In this document: positions 35,477-46,420 of the stretch, piece after piece
How positions within the stretch are numbered: the stretch's first letter is position 1
Layout: the number at the start of each line of letters is the position of its first letter
Source: Malus domestica
Taxonomy: Eukaryota; Streptophyta; Magnoliopsida; Rosales; Rosaceae
DNA length: 64,000 bases
Direction of reading: 5' to 3'
NCBI RefSeq assembly: GCF_042453785.1
Contig: NC_091669.1
Coordinates: forward strand, 35,764,001-35,828,000
Made by a program: the position numbers and the translations under genes
The notes under the pieces: generated by a model
What the model was told of the DNA's origin: nothing
What the model saw: the letters and a program-made list of their open reading frames with translations, nothing else
Databases searched by the model: none

Positions 35477-35639
35477 CACATGCCTGTGCCCAAGGAAACC
35501 TTTTCTATACATGACCAAGTCATAAAGACCAGCCCGGACGAAGTCAACTTGGATGTTCACGGTGGCAACAGTCAACTCGACGATCCTCGAGATGACACTC
35601 TTATTATCTATTTATTAGTATAGGCTTCAGCAGTAAGTT

Positions 35640-36520
35640 CCGTTCTCATTTGAAATGATGGTAATGTCGAACGACATGTCTACTATGATGGCAAGGCCTT
35701 ACAAGATGCAGAGATATGATACTTCAACATTGAGAAATTGGCTCTAGCATTGGTCATGTCTGCTAAAAAACTTCGCCTCTACTTCTAAGCATACTCCATC
35801 ATCATGCTTATCAATCATCATTTTCGACAGATACTCCAAAGTCCTGACACTTAGGGATGAATGATAAAATGGGCGATAGCATTGGGTGAGTTTGACATCT
35901 CCTACCAACCAAAGCCAGCTGAGAAGGGCCAAGTAGTGACATACTTCATCGCTGACTTCACATATCCTGTTGGCATTGTTTCTATGCTTAAAGAAGTGGT
36001 TTTATTACCCTCGGAAGCTCAGAAAATAAAACCAACAGCCCCAGCATGGAGTCTATATGTTGATGGCTTGTCCAACCAACAGGGTTGTGGAGCAGGACTA
36101 GTCCTTATGACCCCTGACAAAGTGGCGATGAAGTATGCTATTCGTTTCAAATTCAAGGCGTCGAACAATGAGGCCGAATATGAAGCCCTCATAGCAGGCT
36201 TACGTTTAGCCAAACACCTTGAGGTTAAACGAATTGATATCTTCAGTGACTCCCAATTGGTGGTTAACCAGGTCACCAACAACTTTGACGCTAAAGATAG
36301 CTCCATGGCAGTATATCTGGCACAAACACAATTGTTGCTTAAGCACTTCCATTACCAGATCACCCAAATTCCTCGAGCGACAAAAAGTCATGCAGATGCT
36401 TTGGCTTACCTCGCCTTAGCGGTGGAAGACAAGTTTGGGAGAAAAATTCAGGTCGAATTGTTGGCAGCACCAAGCACCATGGCTGCAAAAATGTGTAACT
36501 TACAACATGGGGATAGTTAG
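35640..36520 (+). pseudogene. RNase H region (RT-RNase H remnant plus second RNase H)
   Basis: 35640-35860 holds a stop-ridden remnant of the RT-linked RNase H (FNIEKLALALVMSAKKLRLY). 35861-36520 is open: WSLYVDGLSNQQGCGAGLVL, NNEAEYEALIAGLRLA and IFSDSQLVVNQV supply the D, E and D of an RNase H fold. Two RNase H regions in a row are a Tat-lineage trait. Confidence 0.8.
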
Positions 36521-36610
36521 ATTACCCCGATTTATAGATTCTTTTCTTATGGCACCCTTCCAAATGACAAAGTCCAAGCTAAGCAGATTCGATACAAGAC
36601 TACCCGTTAC

Positions 36611-37752
36611 TTGATCATTAATGACCAATTCTACAAGCGGGGTTTTAACCTACCATACCTAAAATGCCTTACGCTTGCAGAGGCGAAAATTATCATTCGC
36701 GAAATACATGAAGGGGTCTGTAGAGATCATGTTGTATCTCGATCCCTGGCACATAAGGCTTTTCACCAAGGATATTACTGGCCAACACTTCACCAAGATG
36801 CCATTAGAATATCTCTCTCATGTGATAAGTGTCAACGCTACGTAACTATTCTTCACTCCCCTCCCGAGCTGTTCACTCATATGATCAGCCCTTGGCCCTT
36901 GGCCCAATGGGGACTTGATTTGATCGACCTAGTGCCTGCAGGGAAGGGTAAGGTCCGCTTTGCAATCATTGCAGTTGATTACTTCACAAAGTGGGCTGAA
37001 GTAGAACCCTTGGCAACTATTACTGAGGCATAAATAGAAGACTTCGTATGGAAGAACATCCTTTGTAGATTCGGCATTCCCAATACGATAGTCACTGATA
37101 ACGGGCGACAGTTCGACAACAATAAGTTCATGATGTTTTGCTCTAAGTTCAACATCAACTTATGTTTTGCCTGCCCAGCTCATCCTCAGTCTAATGAACA
37201 AGTCAAAGCTATCAACAAAATAATCAAGCGAACTTTAAAAACCAGCTTGGACAAAGCTAAAGGTTGTTGGCCATAATTTGTACCCAAGTTCTTTGGTCAT
37301 ACTGCACTTCGTATCGAATATCAACAAGAGAAACCCCATTCTCACTTGCCTTTGGTATAGAGGCAGTTGTCCTAGTTAAGCTTGAGCAAGCAACGTTCCG
37401 AGTCCAGAACTACGTGCAAAACGAAAATGACAAACAACTTACTCTCAACTTAGATCTAGTCAAGGAACACAGAAACCAGACTCACTTAAAGAATGTCGCC
37501 TACAAGCAGGGCATCTCTAACTACTATGACTTAAGGGTCAAACCTCATTCTTTCAAAATGGGGGACTGGGTATTGAAGAAAAGATTACTCTGCGACAGAG
37601 TCCCGAGTGAAGGAACACTTAGTCCAAACAAGGATGGACCGTTTGAAGTTGTTGGCATCAGTCGCCCTGGCTCCTACAAGCTTAGAAGCTCCGATGGCAA
37701 GACCCTTGGCCATCCATGGAACGCTGATCACTTAAGGTACTATTACAAGTAA
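36611..37752 (+). pseudogene. Integrase of the 14.3-kb element, damaged
   Basis: Zinc-binding region at 36680-36850 (H..H, CDKCQRYV), catalytic core from 36880: AVDYFTKWAEVE gives the first Asp, VTDNGRQF the second. At the third position the reading is PQSNEQVKAINK, with Lys where the family has the catalytic Glu. Stops lie at 37031 and 37274. The C-terminal part 37264-37752 (SFKMGDWVLKK, LGHPWNADHLRYYYK) is open. Confidence 0.8.
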
Positions 37753-38114
37753 ACTAATATTGTACAAGTGTTAAGCTTCAGCCGTTCGACATCCTATGTA
37801 ACGAAGACTATTTGGCATGAATTCAATAAAGAGGTGATTTAGACAACTCGGTCCTAATTCTCTTTCATTCCTAGCAATGAAACATTTAGGTTCAAAACTT
37901 CAACATGAATGTTTCCAACATGAAACAAAGTCCAAGTATACGTCAACAAGACTATACAAATAAACGAACAGCTTCACAATATATTCGTTCAATCATACAT
38001 TCAAACACATTCATACATAAGCCAACTGTGCTTCGAAAGGGTTCAACATACTTTGTGTCATTCGACACTTGCTACAATGTGACTCGACACCTTGCCTTTA
38101 TTCTCACCAACTAG

Positions 38115-38830
38115 GTGATGAAATGTGAAGAATGAACTCATCTTCATGCTACCAACCAGGTGATGAAATGTACAACCCGTACTCTCATTCATGCCACCAA
38201 CCAGGTGATGAAATGTACAACCCGTACTTTAATATCATTTAGCAACTTGCCACTCATGCCACCAACTAGGTGAAGAAGGAACTTATCTTCATGCCATAAC
38301 CCAAGTGATGAAATGTACAACCTGTACTCTCCTTCATGCCACCAACCAGGTGATAAAATGTGCAACCCGTACTCTAATATCATTTGGCTACTTGCCACTC
38401 ATGCCACCAACCAGGTGAAGAAGGAACTCATCTTCATGCCACAAACCGGGTGATGAAATGTACAACCCGTACTCTTCTTCATGCCACCAACCAGGTGATG
38501 AAATGTACAACCCGTACTCTAATATCATTTGGCTACTTGCCACTCATGCCACCAACCAGGTGAAGAAGGAACTCATCTTCATGCCACCAACCAGGTGATG
38601 AAATGTACAACCCGTACTCTTATTCATGCCACCAACCAGGTGATGAAATGTATAACCCGTACTCTAATATCATTTGGCAACTTGCCATTCATGCCACTAA
38701 CCAGGTGAAGAAGGAACTCATCTTCGTGCCACCAACTAGGTGATGAAATGTGATGAAAGGTGATAAAGGAACTCACATTCGTACCACCAACCAAGTGATG
38801 AAAGCAACTCACAATTCATTCCACCTACCA
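38115..38830. repeat. Tandem array I (about 40-bp subunits, 145-bp higher-order period)
   Basis: The subunit ATGCCACCAACCAGGTGATG and its continuation repeats about a dozen times. The block GTACTYTAATATCATTTGG recurs at 38224, 38369, 38514 and 38659, exactly 145 bp apart, so subunits are arranged in a higher-order repeat. It lies downstream of integrase. Confidence 0.9.
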
Positions 38831-39049
38831 GAAGACGAGTGGTACAACTTGTATATGTGAACTCCTAACATTCACAAATAATCAAAAACTCTCAAGGTTG
38901 ACAACTCAACTAGGGGAACACTTATGCCCAACAAGAGTTATAGTCACCAACAAAGTCTTATTGCAAGCCAACAACAACTTCAGTCTATGGCATACGAAGA
39001 TCAAGCTATTCAGCCCTCTTGCATCTTATTCAGACATTTCTCCTCTGTA

Positions 39050-39900
39050 ACAATGCAAACACTACAACTCGTAAAAAGCTTCACACACTCTTGATCAAGA
39101 TAGTGTGAAGCAAAACCAATTTATGGTGCCAACAAGAGCTTCATCAAAGGAGTTCAACCACAATTCTCAAAAGCTTCACACACTCTTGATCAAGACAGTG
39201 TGAAGCAAAACCAATTTATGGTGCCACCAAGAGCTTTATCAATGGAGGCCAACCACAATTCTCAAAAGCTTCACACACTCTTGATCAAGACAGTGTGAAG
39301 CAAAACCAATTTATGGTGCCAACAAGAGCTTCATCAATGGAGGCCAACCACAATTCTCAAAAGCTTCACACACTCTTGATCAAGACAATGTGAAGCAAAA
39401 CCAATTTATGGTGCCAACAAGAGCTTCATCAATGGAGGCCAACCACAATTCTCAAAAGCTTCACACACTCTTGATCAAGACAATGTGAAGCAAAACCAAT
39501 TTATCAAGACAATGTGAAGCAAAACCAATTTATGGTGCCAACAAGAGCTTTATCAAAAGAGTTCAACCATAATTCTCAAAAGCTTCACACACTCTTGATC
39601 AAGACAGTGTGAAGCAAAACCAATTTATGGTGTCAACAAGAGTTTCATCAATGGAGGGCAACCATAATTCTCAAAAGCTTCACACACTCTTGATTAAGAC
39701 AGTGTGAAGCAAAACCAATTTATGGTGCCAACAAGAGCTTTATCAAAGGAGTTCAACCATAATTCTCAAAAGCTTCATACACTCTTGATCAAGAAAGCAT
39801 GAAGCAAAACCAATTTATGGTGCCAACAAAAGCTTCATCAATGAAAGGCAACTACAACTCGTAGAAAGCGTCACACACTCTTGATCAAGACTATTCGAAT
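39050..39900. repeat. Tandem array II, 95-bp period
   Basis: AGCTTCACACACTCTTGATC starts units at 39077, 39172, 39267, 39362, 39457, 39581, 39676, 39771 and about 39867, mostly 95 bp apart; one unit carries an extra 29-bp partial copy. Each unit contains a near-palindrome around TTGATCAA. Confidence 0.93.
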
Positions 39901-40130
39901 CAAATTCAATTTGTATGGTTCATCCAATCTTTCGACTACTACAAGGCGTGGCTTGCATCACAATCTTTTGCTCAACAGTGTGGAAGCAAAATTTGTATAT
40001 GTTGTCTCTCCCACATTTTCAAATTTCTAGTTTCCAAAAAAAAAAGGAAATTGGAAAATTCAACAAATTTCTAGTTTCCCAAAAAAAAAAATAAAGGGAA
40101 ATTCAACAAAGCTTCATCAATGGAGGACAA

Positions 40131-40820
40131 CTACAAATTCTCAAAAGCTTCACACTATCTTGATCAAGATAGTGTAAAGCAAAATCAATTCATGGTACCT
40201 AACAAAGCTTCACCACAAAAGCTTCACCAACAAAAGCTTCATCTATGAAGGACAACTAAAAATTCTCAAAAGCTTCACACTATCTTGATCAAGATAGTAT
40301 GAAGCAAAATCAATTCATGGTACCCAATAAAAGCTTCAACTCCAAAGCTTCACTTACAAAGCTTCAACTCCAAAGCTTCACTTACAAAGCTTCAACTCCA
40401 AAGCTTCACTTACAAAAGCTTTACCTACAAAGCTTTAACTCCAAAGCTTCACCTACAAAGCTTCAACAGAAAAGCTTCACCCACAATAGATTCACCTACA
40501 AAAGCTTCAACCTTAAAAACTTCACTAACAAAAGTTTCACCCACCACAAAAGCTTCATCTACAAAAGCTTCACCCACAAAAGCTTCACTTACAAAAGCTT
40601 CACTCCACAAAAGCTTCACTTACAAAAGCTTCACCCACAAAAGATTCACCCATAAAAGCTTCACCAACAAAAGCTTCACCCACCACAAAAGCTTCAACAC
40701 AAAAGCTTCACCTACAAAAACTTCACACTATCTTGATCAAGATAGTGTGAAGCAAAATCAATTCATGGTACCCAACAAAGCTTCAACCTCAAAGCTTCAC
40801 CTACAAAGCTTTAACACCAA
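40131..40820. repeat. Tandem array III, AAGCTTCACCTACAA short repeats with palindromes
   Basis: Dozens of 13-18-bp units built on AAGCTTCA (HindIII-like) with palindromic blocks at about 40147, 40270 and 40721-40752. The last is a perfect 32-bp palindrome centred between 40736 and 40737. An AT dinucleotide run follows at 40842-40865. Confidence 0.9.
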
Positions 40821-41373
40821 AGTTTCACCTACAAAGCTTAATATATATATATATATATATATATTAAGAAATTCGAAAATTCGGAAATTTGAAATTTCGA
40901 AAATTCAAAAAAAAAAACAAAACAAAATTGCCTAGGCCTTCTCTTCTTTGGGCCTAACAACTTTCATAACAAATATATATGAAGGAGGAGTTTTGGGCTA
41001 CACTTAGAAACGAAATGCCTCATTCGTCAACTCTCTCGACCGGAGACTTGGGGAACTCCTACCATATGCTACTGCACCTTGATACTCGGAAGTCTCACGA
41101 CCACTCAGTGACCTGGATTTTTCAAGTCTCTAACCGAGAAGTTTTCCTCGCTCAGGAAATTAAGGGAGCACTACCTCAATGTACATGTTTCACTCTCAAA
41201 GCTTCAACATACAAGCTTCAACAAAAGAAAAAATTCAAAGAACTTAGTGAAGAAGGCCTTGGTGTATATAACACAATACGTTGAAATGAAGCAAAACTTG
41301 TTTATTGATATCTCCGATAAGTTACAAATATGTACATATACATGAATCAAAATAAACAAACAAGAGGGAGCCT

Positions 41374-42048
41374 TCACAAAGGTTGCTCAGGAGAAGTCTC
41401 AGTAGTCGGCAGAGCCCTAGAAAAAAGAGGCACCGAAGGGTGATTATTCGGAGCTTCAGTACTAGGCAAAACCCCAGAAGGAGGAGGCACCGAAGGTTGA
41501 TTATTTGGAGCTTCATTACGCGGTACAGCCCCAGAAGACGAAGGCAATAAATGCCTTTGGAACAAACTCACAAACCTTTGATGATCAAGTAAAATTTGAC
41601 CATCAGATTCCTGCAGCTGGTCGAGCTTCTTCTTCATGTTTGTAGCATAGTCATGTGCGAGCCTATGCAACTGTTTATTTTCATGCTTGAGCCATCTGAT
41701 CTCCTATTTGAGACTTATCACTTCAGCAGCCAATGATTCAACTTGGCGGGTTCGAGCAAATAAGCGTTAGGCCATAGTAGACACAGAACCTGCACACTGA
41801 ACACTGAGAGCCAGAGAATCCTTAACAGCCAACTCATCAGACCGTTTGGAAAGTAGTTTGTTATCTTTGGGAGTGAGAAGATTCATGGCCACCACCGCAG
41901 CGGTCATATCATTCTTCATCACAGAGTCCCCAACGGTAAGATGACCAGTAGGGGATAAGAAAGATGGACGTTATATGTTGTCTTAAGAAGGCATGGCTGT
42001 CTCTTCATCAAAGTTCAAGTCAAAACGACGGTCGGATAGGCCAGACAT
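41374..42048 (-). pseudogene. Antisense ORF of the Tat-like element, broken
   Basis: Opposite to gag-pol. Reading from ATG at 42048: MSGLSDRRFDLNFDEETAM, then DSVMKNDMTAAVVAMNLLTP, a coiled-coil-like region (RQVESLAAEVISLK, KHENKQLHRLAHDYATNMKK) and a Pro/Ser tail with two EAPNN repeats. In-frame stops lie near the start, near 41770 and near 41706. The open part is 41374-41670. Antisense ORFs between pol and the 3' LTR are known in Tat elements (Grande, Retand); their role is not established. Confidence 0.7.
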
Positions 42049-42499
42049 TCTCAGAAATGATGAAGGAGAAATGAGGTGCAATAAATCTCTGAAGTACAAA
42101 AATAAAGGGAAAATTCCTGCAAGCAATAACTCTCTGAACGTACTTCTTGCACACAATTGGTGCCCCTATAAAAGAAAGGGCAACATGGTCGTTGGTTCAA
42201 AAATCGAAGAGGCACCACTCTCTGGATTTCGAGAAGCAGATTTTTTTGAATAAAATATGTCGACAATCCCCACACGTAACATCAGCTCCTCGGGTACCAC
42301 AAATAACTTTGCCAAAGATCTCTGACAAAGTTTAGACACATAAATTTTGAAGGTCCAGCTACCCTACCATTACCCACAAGGGTAAACACCACTGTTTGAT
42401 AACTAGAAAGTCCATGTGTGTGTCAACCTCTGTGCTCCGTGGCAAGGCAGACTGGAAAAAATGCCCAACCTTTACTCACATCGAGAAAACACTCCCAAC

Positions 42500-42885
42500 A
42501 GGTTACTGGCTAAAAAATCAAAGAGGCACCACTCCCCGACTCTAGAGAGCTAGACTCACAACAGAATTGCTTTCTCAAAAATTGAAGAGGCATTGCTATC
42601 TGACTCTCGAGAGCTAGACTCACAACATGATTGCTTTTTCAAAAATCGAAAAGGCATCACTCTCCGAATCTCAAGAGCCAGACTCTCAACGGGATTGCTT
42701 TCTCAAAAATCGAAGAAGCACCGCTCTCCGAATCTCGAAAGCCAGATTCCCAACATGATTGCTTTCTCAAAAATTGAAGAGGCACCGTTCTCCAAATTTC
42801 GAAAGCCAGGTCCCCGACAGGATTGCTTGTTCGAAAATCGAAGAGGCATCGCTTTCTGAACTTTGAGAGCCAGATTTCCTTGGAT
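42500..42885. repeat. Tandem array IV, 64-bp period
   Basis: Units contain GATTGCTTTCTCAAAAATCG, then AAGAGGCACC, CTCTCCGAATCTC and GAGAGCCAGA. The GAAGAGG-like anchor lies at 42521, 42584, 42648, 42712, 42776 and 42840, spaced 63-64 bp. A related single unit is at 42190. Confidence 0.9.
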
Positions 42886-43217
42886 AAAGCTTATATGCAA
42901 TCTTCACACACAACATCAGCTTTCCAGATACCACAGACTACTTTTTCAAAGTGCTTTGACAAAATTAAAACACGTGAATCTTGCAGCTCCCACTACATTG
43001 CTATAACCGAGAATGGTAAAAGAACAACGTTATTACTCGCTGTTGGGACAATTCCTATATATGTCGACCTTCATCCTCCACAGCCAGGCAAACCTACAAA
43101 TAAAAAAAAATGCTCAACTTTTCTTCACATCCGAGATGGCACTCTTAGCAAAGCTTATTTTCCCCCCGATAATACCTCTGCAAACAAGCAACACCAGAGC
43201 CAGAGTATTTTATATCA

Positions 43218-44070
43218 TCAGGGTTAAAAGCAAGAGTATCCTATATCATGCTTTTTCCTTGTCTTTTCCTTTGACCTTGTTCTTACTTGCAATATAATGA
43301 GAATGAGAGCAATCAATCAGCACTTGGAATCAAGCTTCTAGTCAGGAACTGACTACCTGAAACTCCTTGCCTGATTACTTACCTGGCATTGCTCTCGAGT
43401 ACTCATCTTTAACATCTTATGCTTCTAGAAAAGATACCACATTTACCTGAAGAACATATAGGGCAAGTGATAAGGATACAAGGAAGCATGTGGAGACAAG
43501 CGCAACAGAACACGTGCCGATTCATCTATTACTTTGTCAACAGCAAAAGTATCTCATATCATCAAGGTTGAACACACTCTTGATTTGATGGACTTGTTTT
43601 GACCCTCAAATTCTTGAGTCGACCTTATACAGGAAACCAGAAAACCCTCAAGCCTAGTTCAAGAATAAGCCTGTGGAAAATTACTTAGTCAAAAGCAAAA
43701 GTATCTCATATCATCTCTTTTCCTTTTTCTTCTCTTTATCCTTCCTGCTGCCTGCAAGGTAGGGAGAATGAGAACAATCAGCCGGAACTCGAAATCAAAC
43801 TTCTGATCTGGGACTGATTGTTGGGAGCTCTGATTGCTTACCTTATCTGTCACCTCTTTCGGCGGATCTCCTAGCTCGGCGACTTGGGGGACTCCTATTA
43901 CTTGGTTTGTATCGCGCTTGACCAAGCCTGAAACTACAAGCAAGCTTCACGTGAAATTGATATATTACCTTGTGCATCTCCACCGGTTAAAGATACCACC
44001 CCTGGATGGAGGAAAAGTACTTTCAGAGAAGATGCCACATCTACATATGAGATAGATAAGGCAAGTGAAA
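43218..44070. repeat. Two diverged copies of a roughly 250-380-bp segment
   Basis: AGCAAGAGTATCCTATATCATG...GAGAATGAGAGCAATCA (43229-43315) matches AGCAAAAGTATCTCATATCATC...GAGAATGAGAACAATCA (43693-43780). Similarity continues to AGATACCAC and GGCAAGTGA near 43463 and 44068. This is part of the repeat-rich 3' region. Confidence 0.65.
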
Positions 44071-44159
44071 ACAATACCACACTTCAGTACTTAGAAGTTT
44101 TGTGATTATTCAACGGCTTGGATCTTGCAAGTCCCCAACCGAGGAGCTTCCCTTACTTG

Positions 44160-44176
44160 GGAACTTAGGGGAGCAC
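44160..44176 (+). other. Polypurine tract before the 3' LTR
   Basis: GGAACTTAGGGGAGCAC abuts the 3' LTR start at 44177; it is purine-rich apart from CTT and a terminal CAC and sits where second-strand synthesis would be primed. Confidence 0.55.
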
Positions 44177-44690
44177 CGTTTGTACCATGCTTGACTAATC
44201 CCGAAACTACTGAGCATCGGTCAACGTTATACCGTCAAGGACCTAGAAGAGTTTCATTCCAACCAAGAGGCCAATCATAGTGCGACACGTGTCGACATCA
44301 GAAGCCAATCACAGCGCGACACGTATCAACATCAGAAGCCAATCACAACACGACATGTGTCAATGTCAGAACAAAGCTAGAAACTCTTCTATAAAAAGAG
44401 ATCATTCTCCCACAATATTTCCTAATGTCATTTGTACTAAATCATTCACTAGTACTCACTAAAGGAGAGCTTGAACTTATGTACTTGTGTAAACCCTTCA
44501 CAATTAATGAGAACTCCTCTACTCCGTGGACGTAGCCAATCTGGGTGAACCACGTACATCTTGTGTTTGCTTTCCCTGTCCCTATCCATTTACATACTTA
44601 TCCACACTAGTGGCTGGAACAATCTAGCGAAGGTCACAAACTTAACATTTTCTGTTGTACCAAAGTCCTCACTGATTTTGTGCATCAACA
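44177..44690 (+). repeat. 3' LTR of the 14.3-kb element
   Basis: 514 bp, aligned end to end with the 5' LTR. Its first base is C where the 5' LTR has T, so the terminal TG is lost. It has three 34-bp U3 repeats instead of four, and two of the three CACGTG cores are mutated. Confidence 0.9.
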
Positions 44691-44695
44691 GAGTT

Positions 44696-45284
44696 AACTA
44701 AAAAAAAAAAATCTTAATTACACTATGTTTGGATAAGAAAAATAAACTTGAAATTTCGATAAAAATCTAAATTTATAAATTAACATGCACCAATTCATTT
44801 GTTTAGATTCATAAACATAGAAATTCAAAATTTTCACGTGGAAAAAAATCTTGGAATTTGGAACCTCCAATTCCCAAGTTTAAGTTTCATGTAAATATGT
44901 GTCAGTTCTAAATTTTCATGAGTGAGGGTTTAAAAATAACAAATTCTAGTTTAAATTCCATTGTTCTTTTAGGTTAACCAAATAAGAAAATTTATATATT
45001 CTAGAAAATAAAATTCCGTCATTTTAAAATTCTTTAGTAACCTTATATTTCCTCATCCAAACAGAGTAATTTTAATTCCAATTATAAGTACCAAGTTAAG
45101 TAAATCAGTGCTTAAAAATCTTGAACAAAAACTGCTACTAATCCTTTAATAGACAAGTATTATTTTGAAAAAGATAAACAATTTAGTTAATCAGTTCTCC
45201 AAACTGAGATTCGTATTTGCTTCCATCAAATGATCCAATACAACTTTACAAAGAGATGAGGCGTTTGCACTTGAAGAGCTATAA
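44696..45284. other. AT-rich intergenic DNA
   Basis: Between the retroelement and the Harbinger-like element. No gene or clear repeat is seen. Confidence 0.4.
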
Positions 45285-46188
45285 GAGTAGTTCCACCGGA
45301 ACACCATTAGGCTGGCACCCAGTAAAAAAAAAGGGCTGGGACTCAATCAATCCACTCCAGCCCGTTCAATTGGCTGGCATCCAGCCCAAGCTGGTCTCCA
45401 GACCAGCCTAGAATTGACAGAGCCAAGTACCGGGCTATTAGCGTGCTTTTTTTGGGAATGGCGTCGAGGAAACGCAAGATGACTGAGCAAGAAGAAAAAC
45501 AGCTGGTGGCGCCGGCGAAATCAAGCTGGTGACCCGTTGCCCGACGCCCTCATCTTCGCCTTCCTCCTTCTCCTCACCTACTCAATCTTCATCGGCATCG
45601 TCGACATCCGCTCTTACTTCCTCCCGCTCTTCCTCTCATTGCCGCCTTCGGTTGTCCGGTCCCTCAATGCCACCACTTCCCCGCCTCTCAAGGTCTACAT
45701 GCACGATCTCCCATGCCGCTTTAACGTCAAAATTATGAACCGCCGGAGTGAGCTGGAAAAGAGAGAGAGAGAGAAACAAAGAGAACTGGTTGAGGATGTA
45801 GAGGTGAGAGTATAGAGGGTTGTGGAACCTGAAAGCCACCTACCTTTCGAAGGAAAGAGAGCGCAGATTCGAGTCCATGAGGAGTGAAGGATGACAGAGC
45901 GAGAGAGACGAGGCGGCGAGAGGGATGTGAGAAACCAGAGAGAGAAAAGCATGATAGATTGAGAGAGAAGAGGTTCCTGACTTCTTTATTTTTTTTATAT
46001 ATATAAAATTATTATTTTTATTATTTTATAATAAAAAATAATAATATTTTAATAAAATTGACTAGGCTATTTTTTGTTAGGGGTGAAGATGCTTTGACCT
46101 ATTAATATTAACTAGGGTCTATTACTGTTCACTTGAGTGGATAAATGCGCTGGGTGCTGGCGCAAAGTATTTAGGAGTGGACTTGCTC
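45285..46188. mobile_element. PIF/Harbinger-like element with gene cargo, 904 bp
   Basis: Ends GAGTAGTTCCAC (45285) and GTGGACTTGCTC (46188) are inverted copies, flanked by TAA on both sides (45282-45284, 46189-46191), as expected for PIF/Harbinger target duplications. The right 130 bp match the reverse complement of 63398 onward, so this is a family. No transposase; the centre holds a GT47/exostosin gene fragment. Confidence 0.8.
45459..45750 (+). pseudogene. GT47/exostosin-family glycosyltransferase fragment (captured)
   Basis: The plus-strand reading ALIFAFLLLLTYSIFIG, DIRSYFLP and LKVYMHDLPCRFNV fits the cytosolic tail, the membrane anchor and the first conserved strand (VYxxDLPxxF) of plant GT47 exostosin-type enzymes such as ARAD-like arabinosyltransferases. 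An ATG at 45458 is out of frame with it. The rest of the enzyme is missing, so no transferase is made. It lies wholly inside the Harbinger-like element. Confidence 0.7.
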
Positions 46189-46420
46189 TAAGGAGAGTAC
46201 TAGTAGGCAGTAGTCAGTAGCAGTAGAGTGGATTCCTCCCTCCTTATGAATCAGAATCACTGTTAAAGCATGTTTTTATATCTAAATTCTAATAGGTTGA
46301 ATGAATATACAAACAAATTATCTCTTTTAAGGGCAAAACTAGCGCGTCCGCCACGAGATATCAATCTACCCCAAAGTTTGAACACTTCATCCTCCCCTAG
46401 TTATTACATGTTTAAATTGA

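Larger units (their letters stand above)
30408..44690 (+). mobile_element. Ty3/gypsy Tat-lineage LTR retrotransposon, 14.3 kb, defective
   Basis: Two LTRs (30408-30953, 44177-44690) are flanked by the 5-bp duplication GAGTT (30403-30407 and 44691-44695). Order inside: PBS, gag, protease, RNase H, integrase, then about 6.4 kb of 3' sequence with tandem arrays and an antisense ORF remnant. An extra RNase H of the type after RT-RNase H, a long array-rich 3' region and an antisense ORF are traits of the Tat lineage (Ogre, Retand, Grande). The reverse-transcriptase core is absent and stops are many, so it cannot move on its own. A copia-like solo LTR sits in gag. Confidence 0.88.

Noticed and set aside
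39050..39900. CRISPR-like look of the regular 95-bp array
   Set aside because: Units are contiguous repeats without unique spacers, inside a plant retroelement.
40299..40655. 118-codon Lys/Leu/Ser/Phe repeat frame
   Set aside because: Produced by the short AAGCTTCA tandem units; no independent protein signal.
42593..42859. Open frame in the 64-bp array
   Set aside because: The period is not a multiple of three and the frame follows the repeat by chance.
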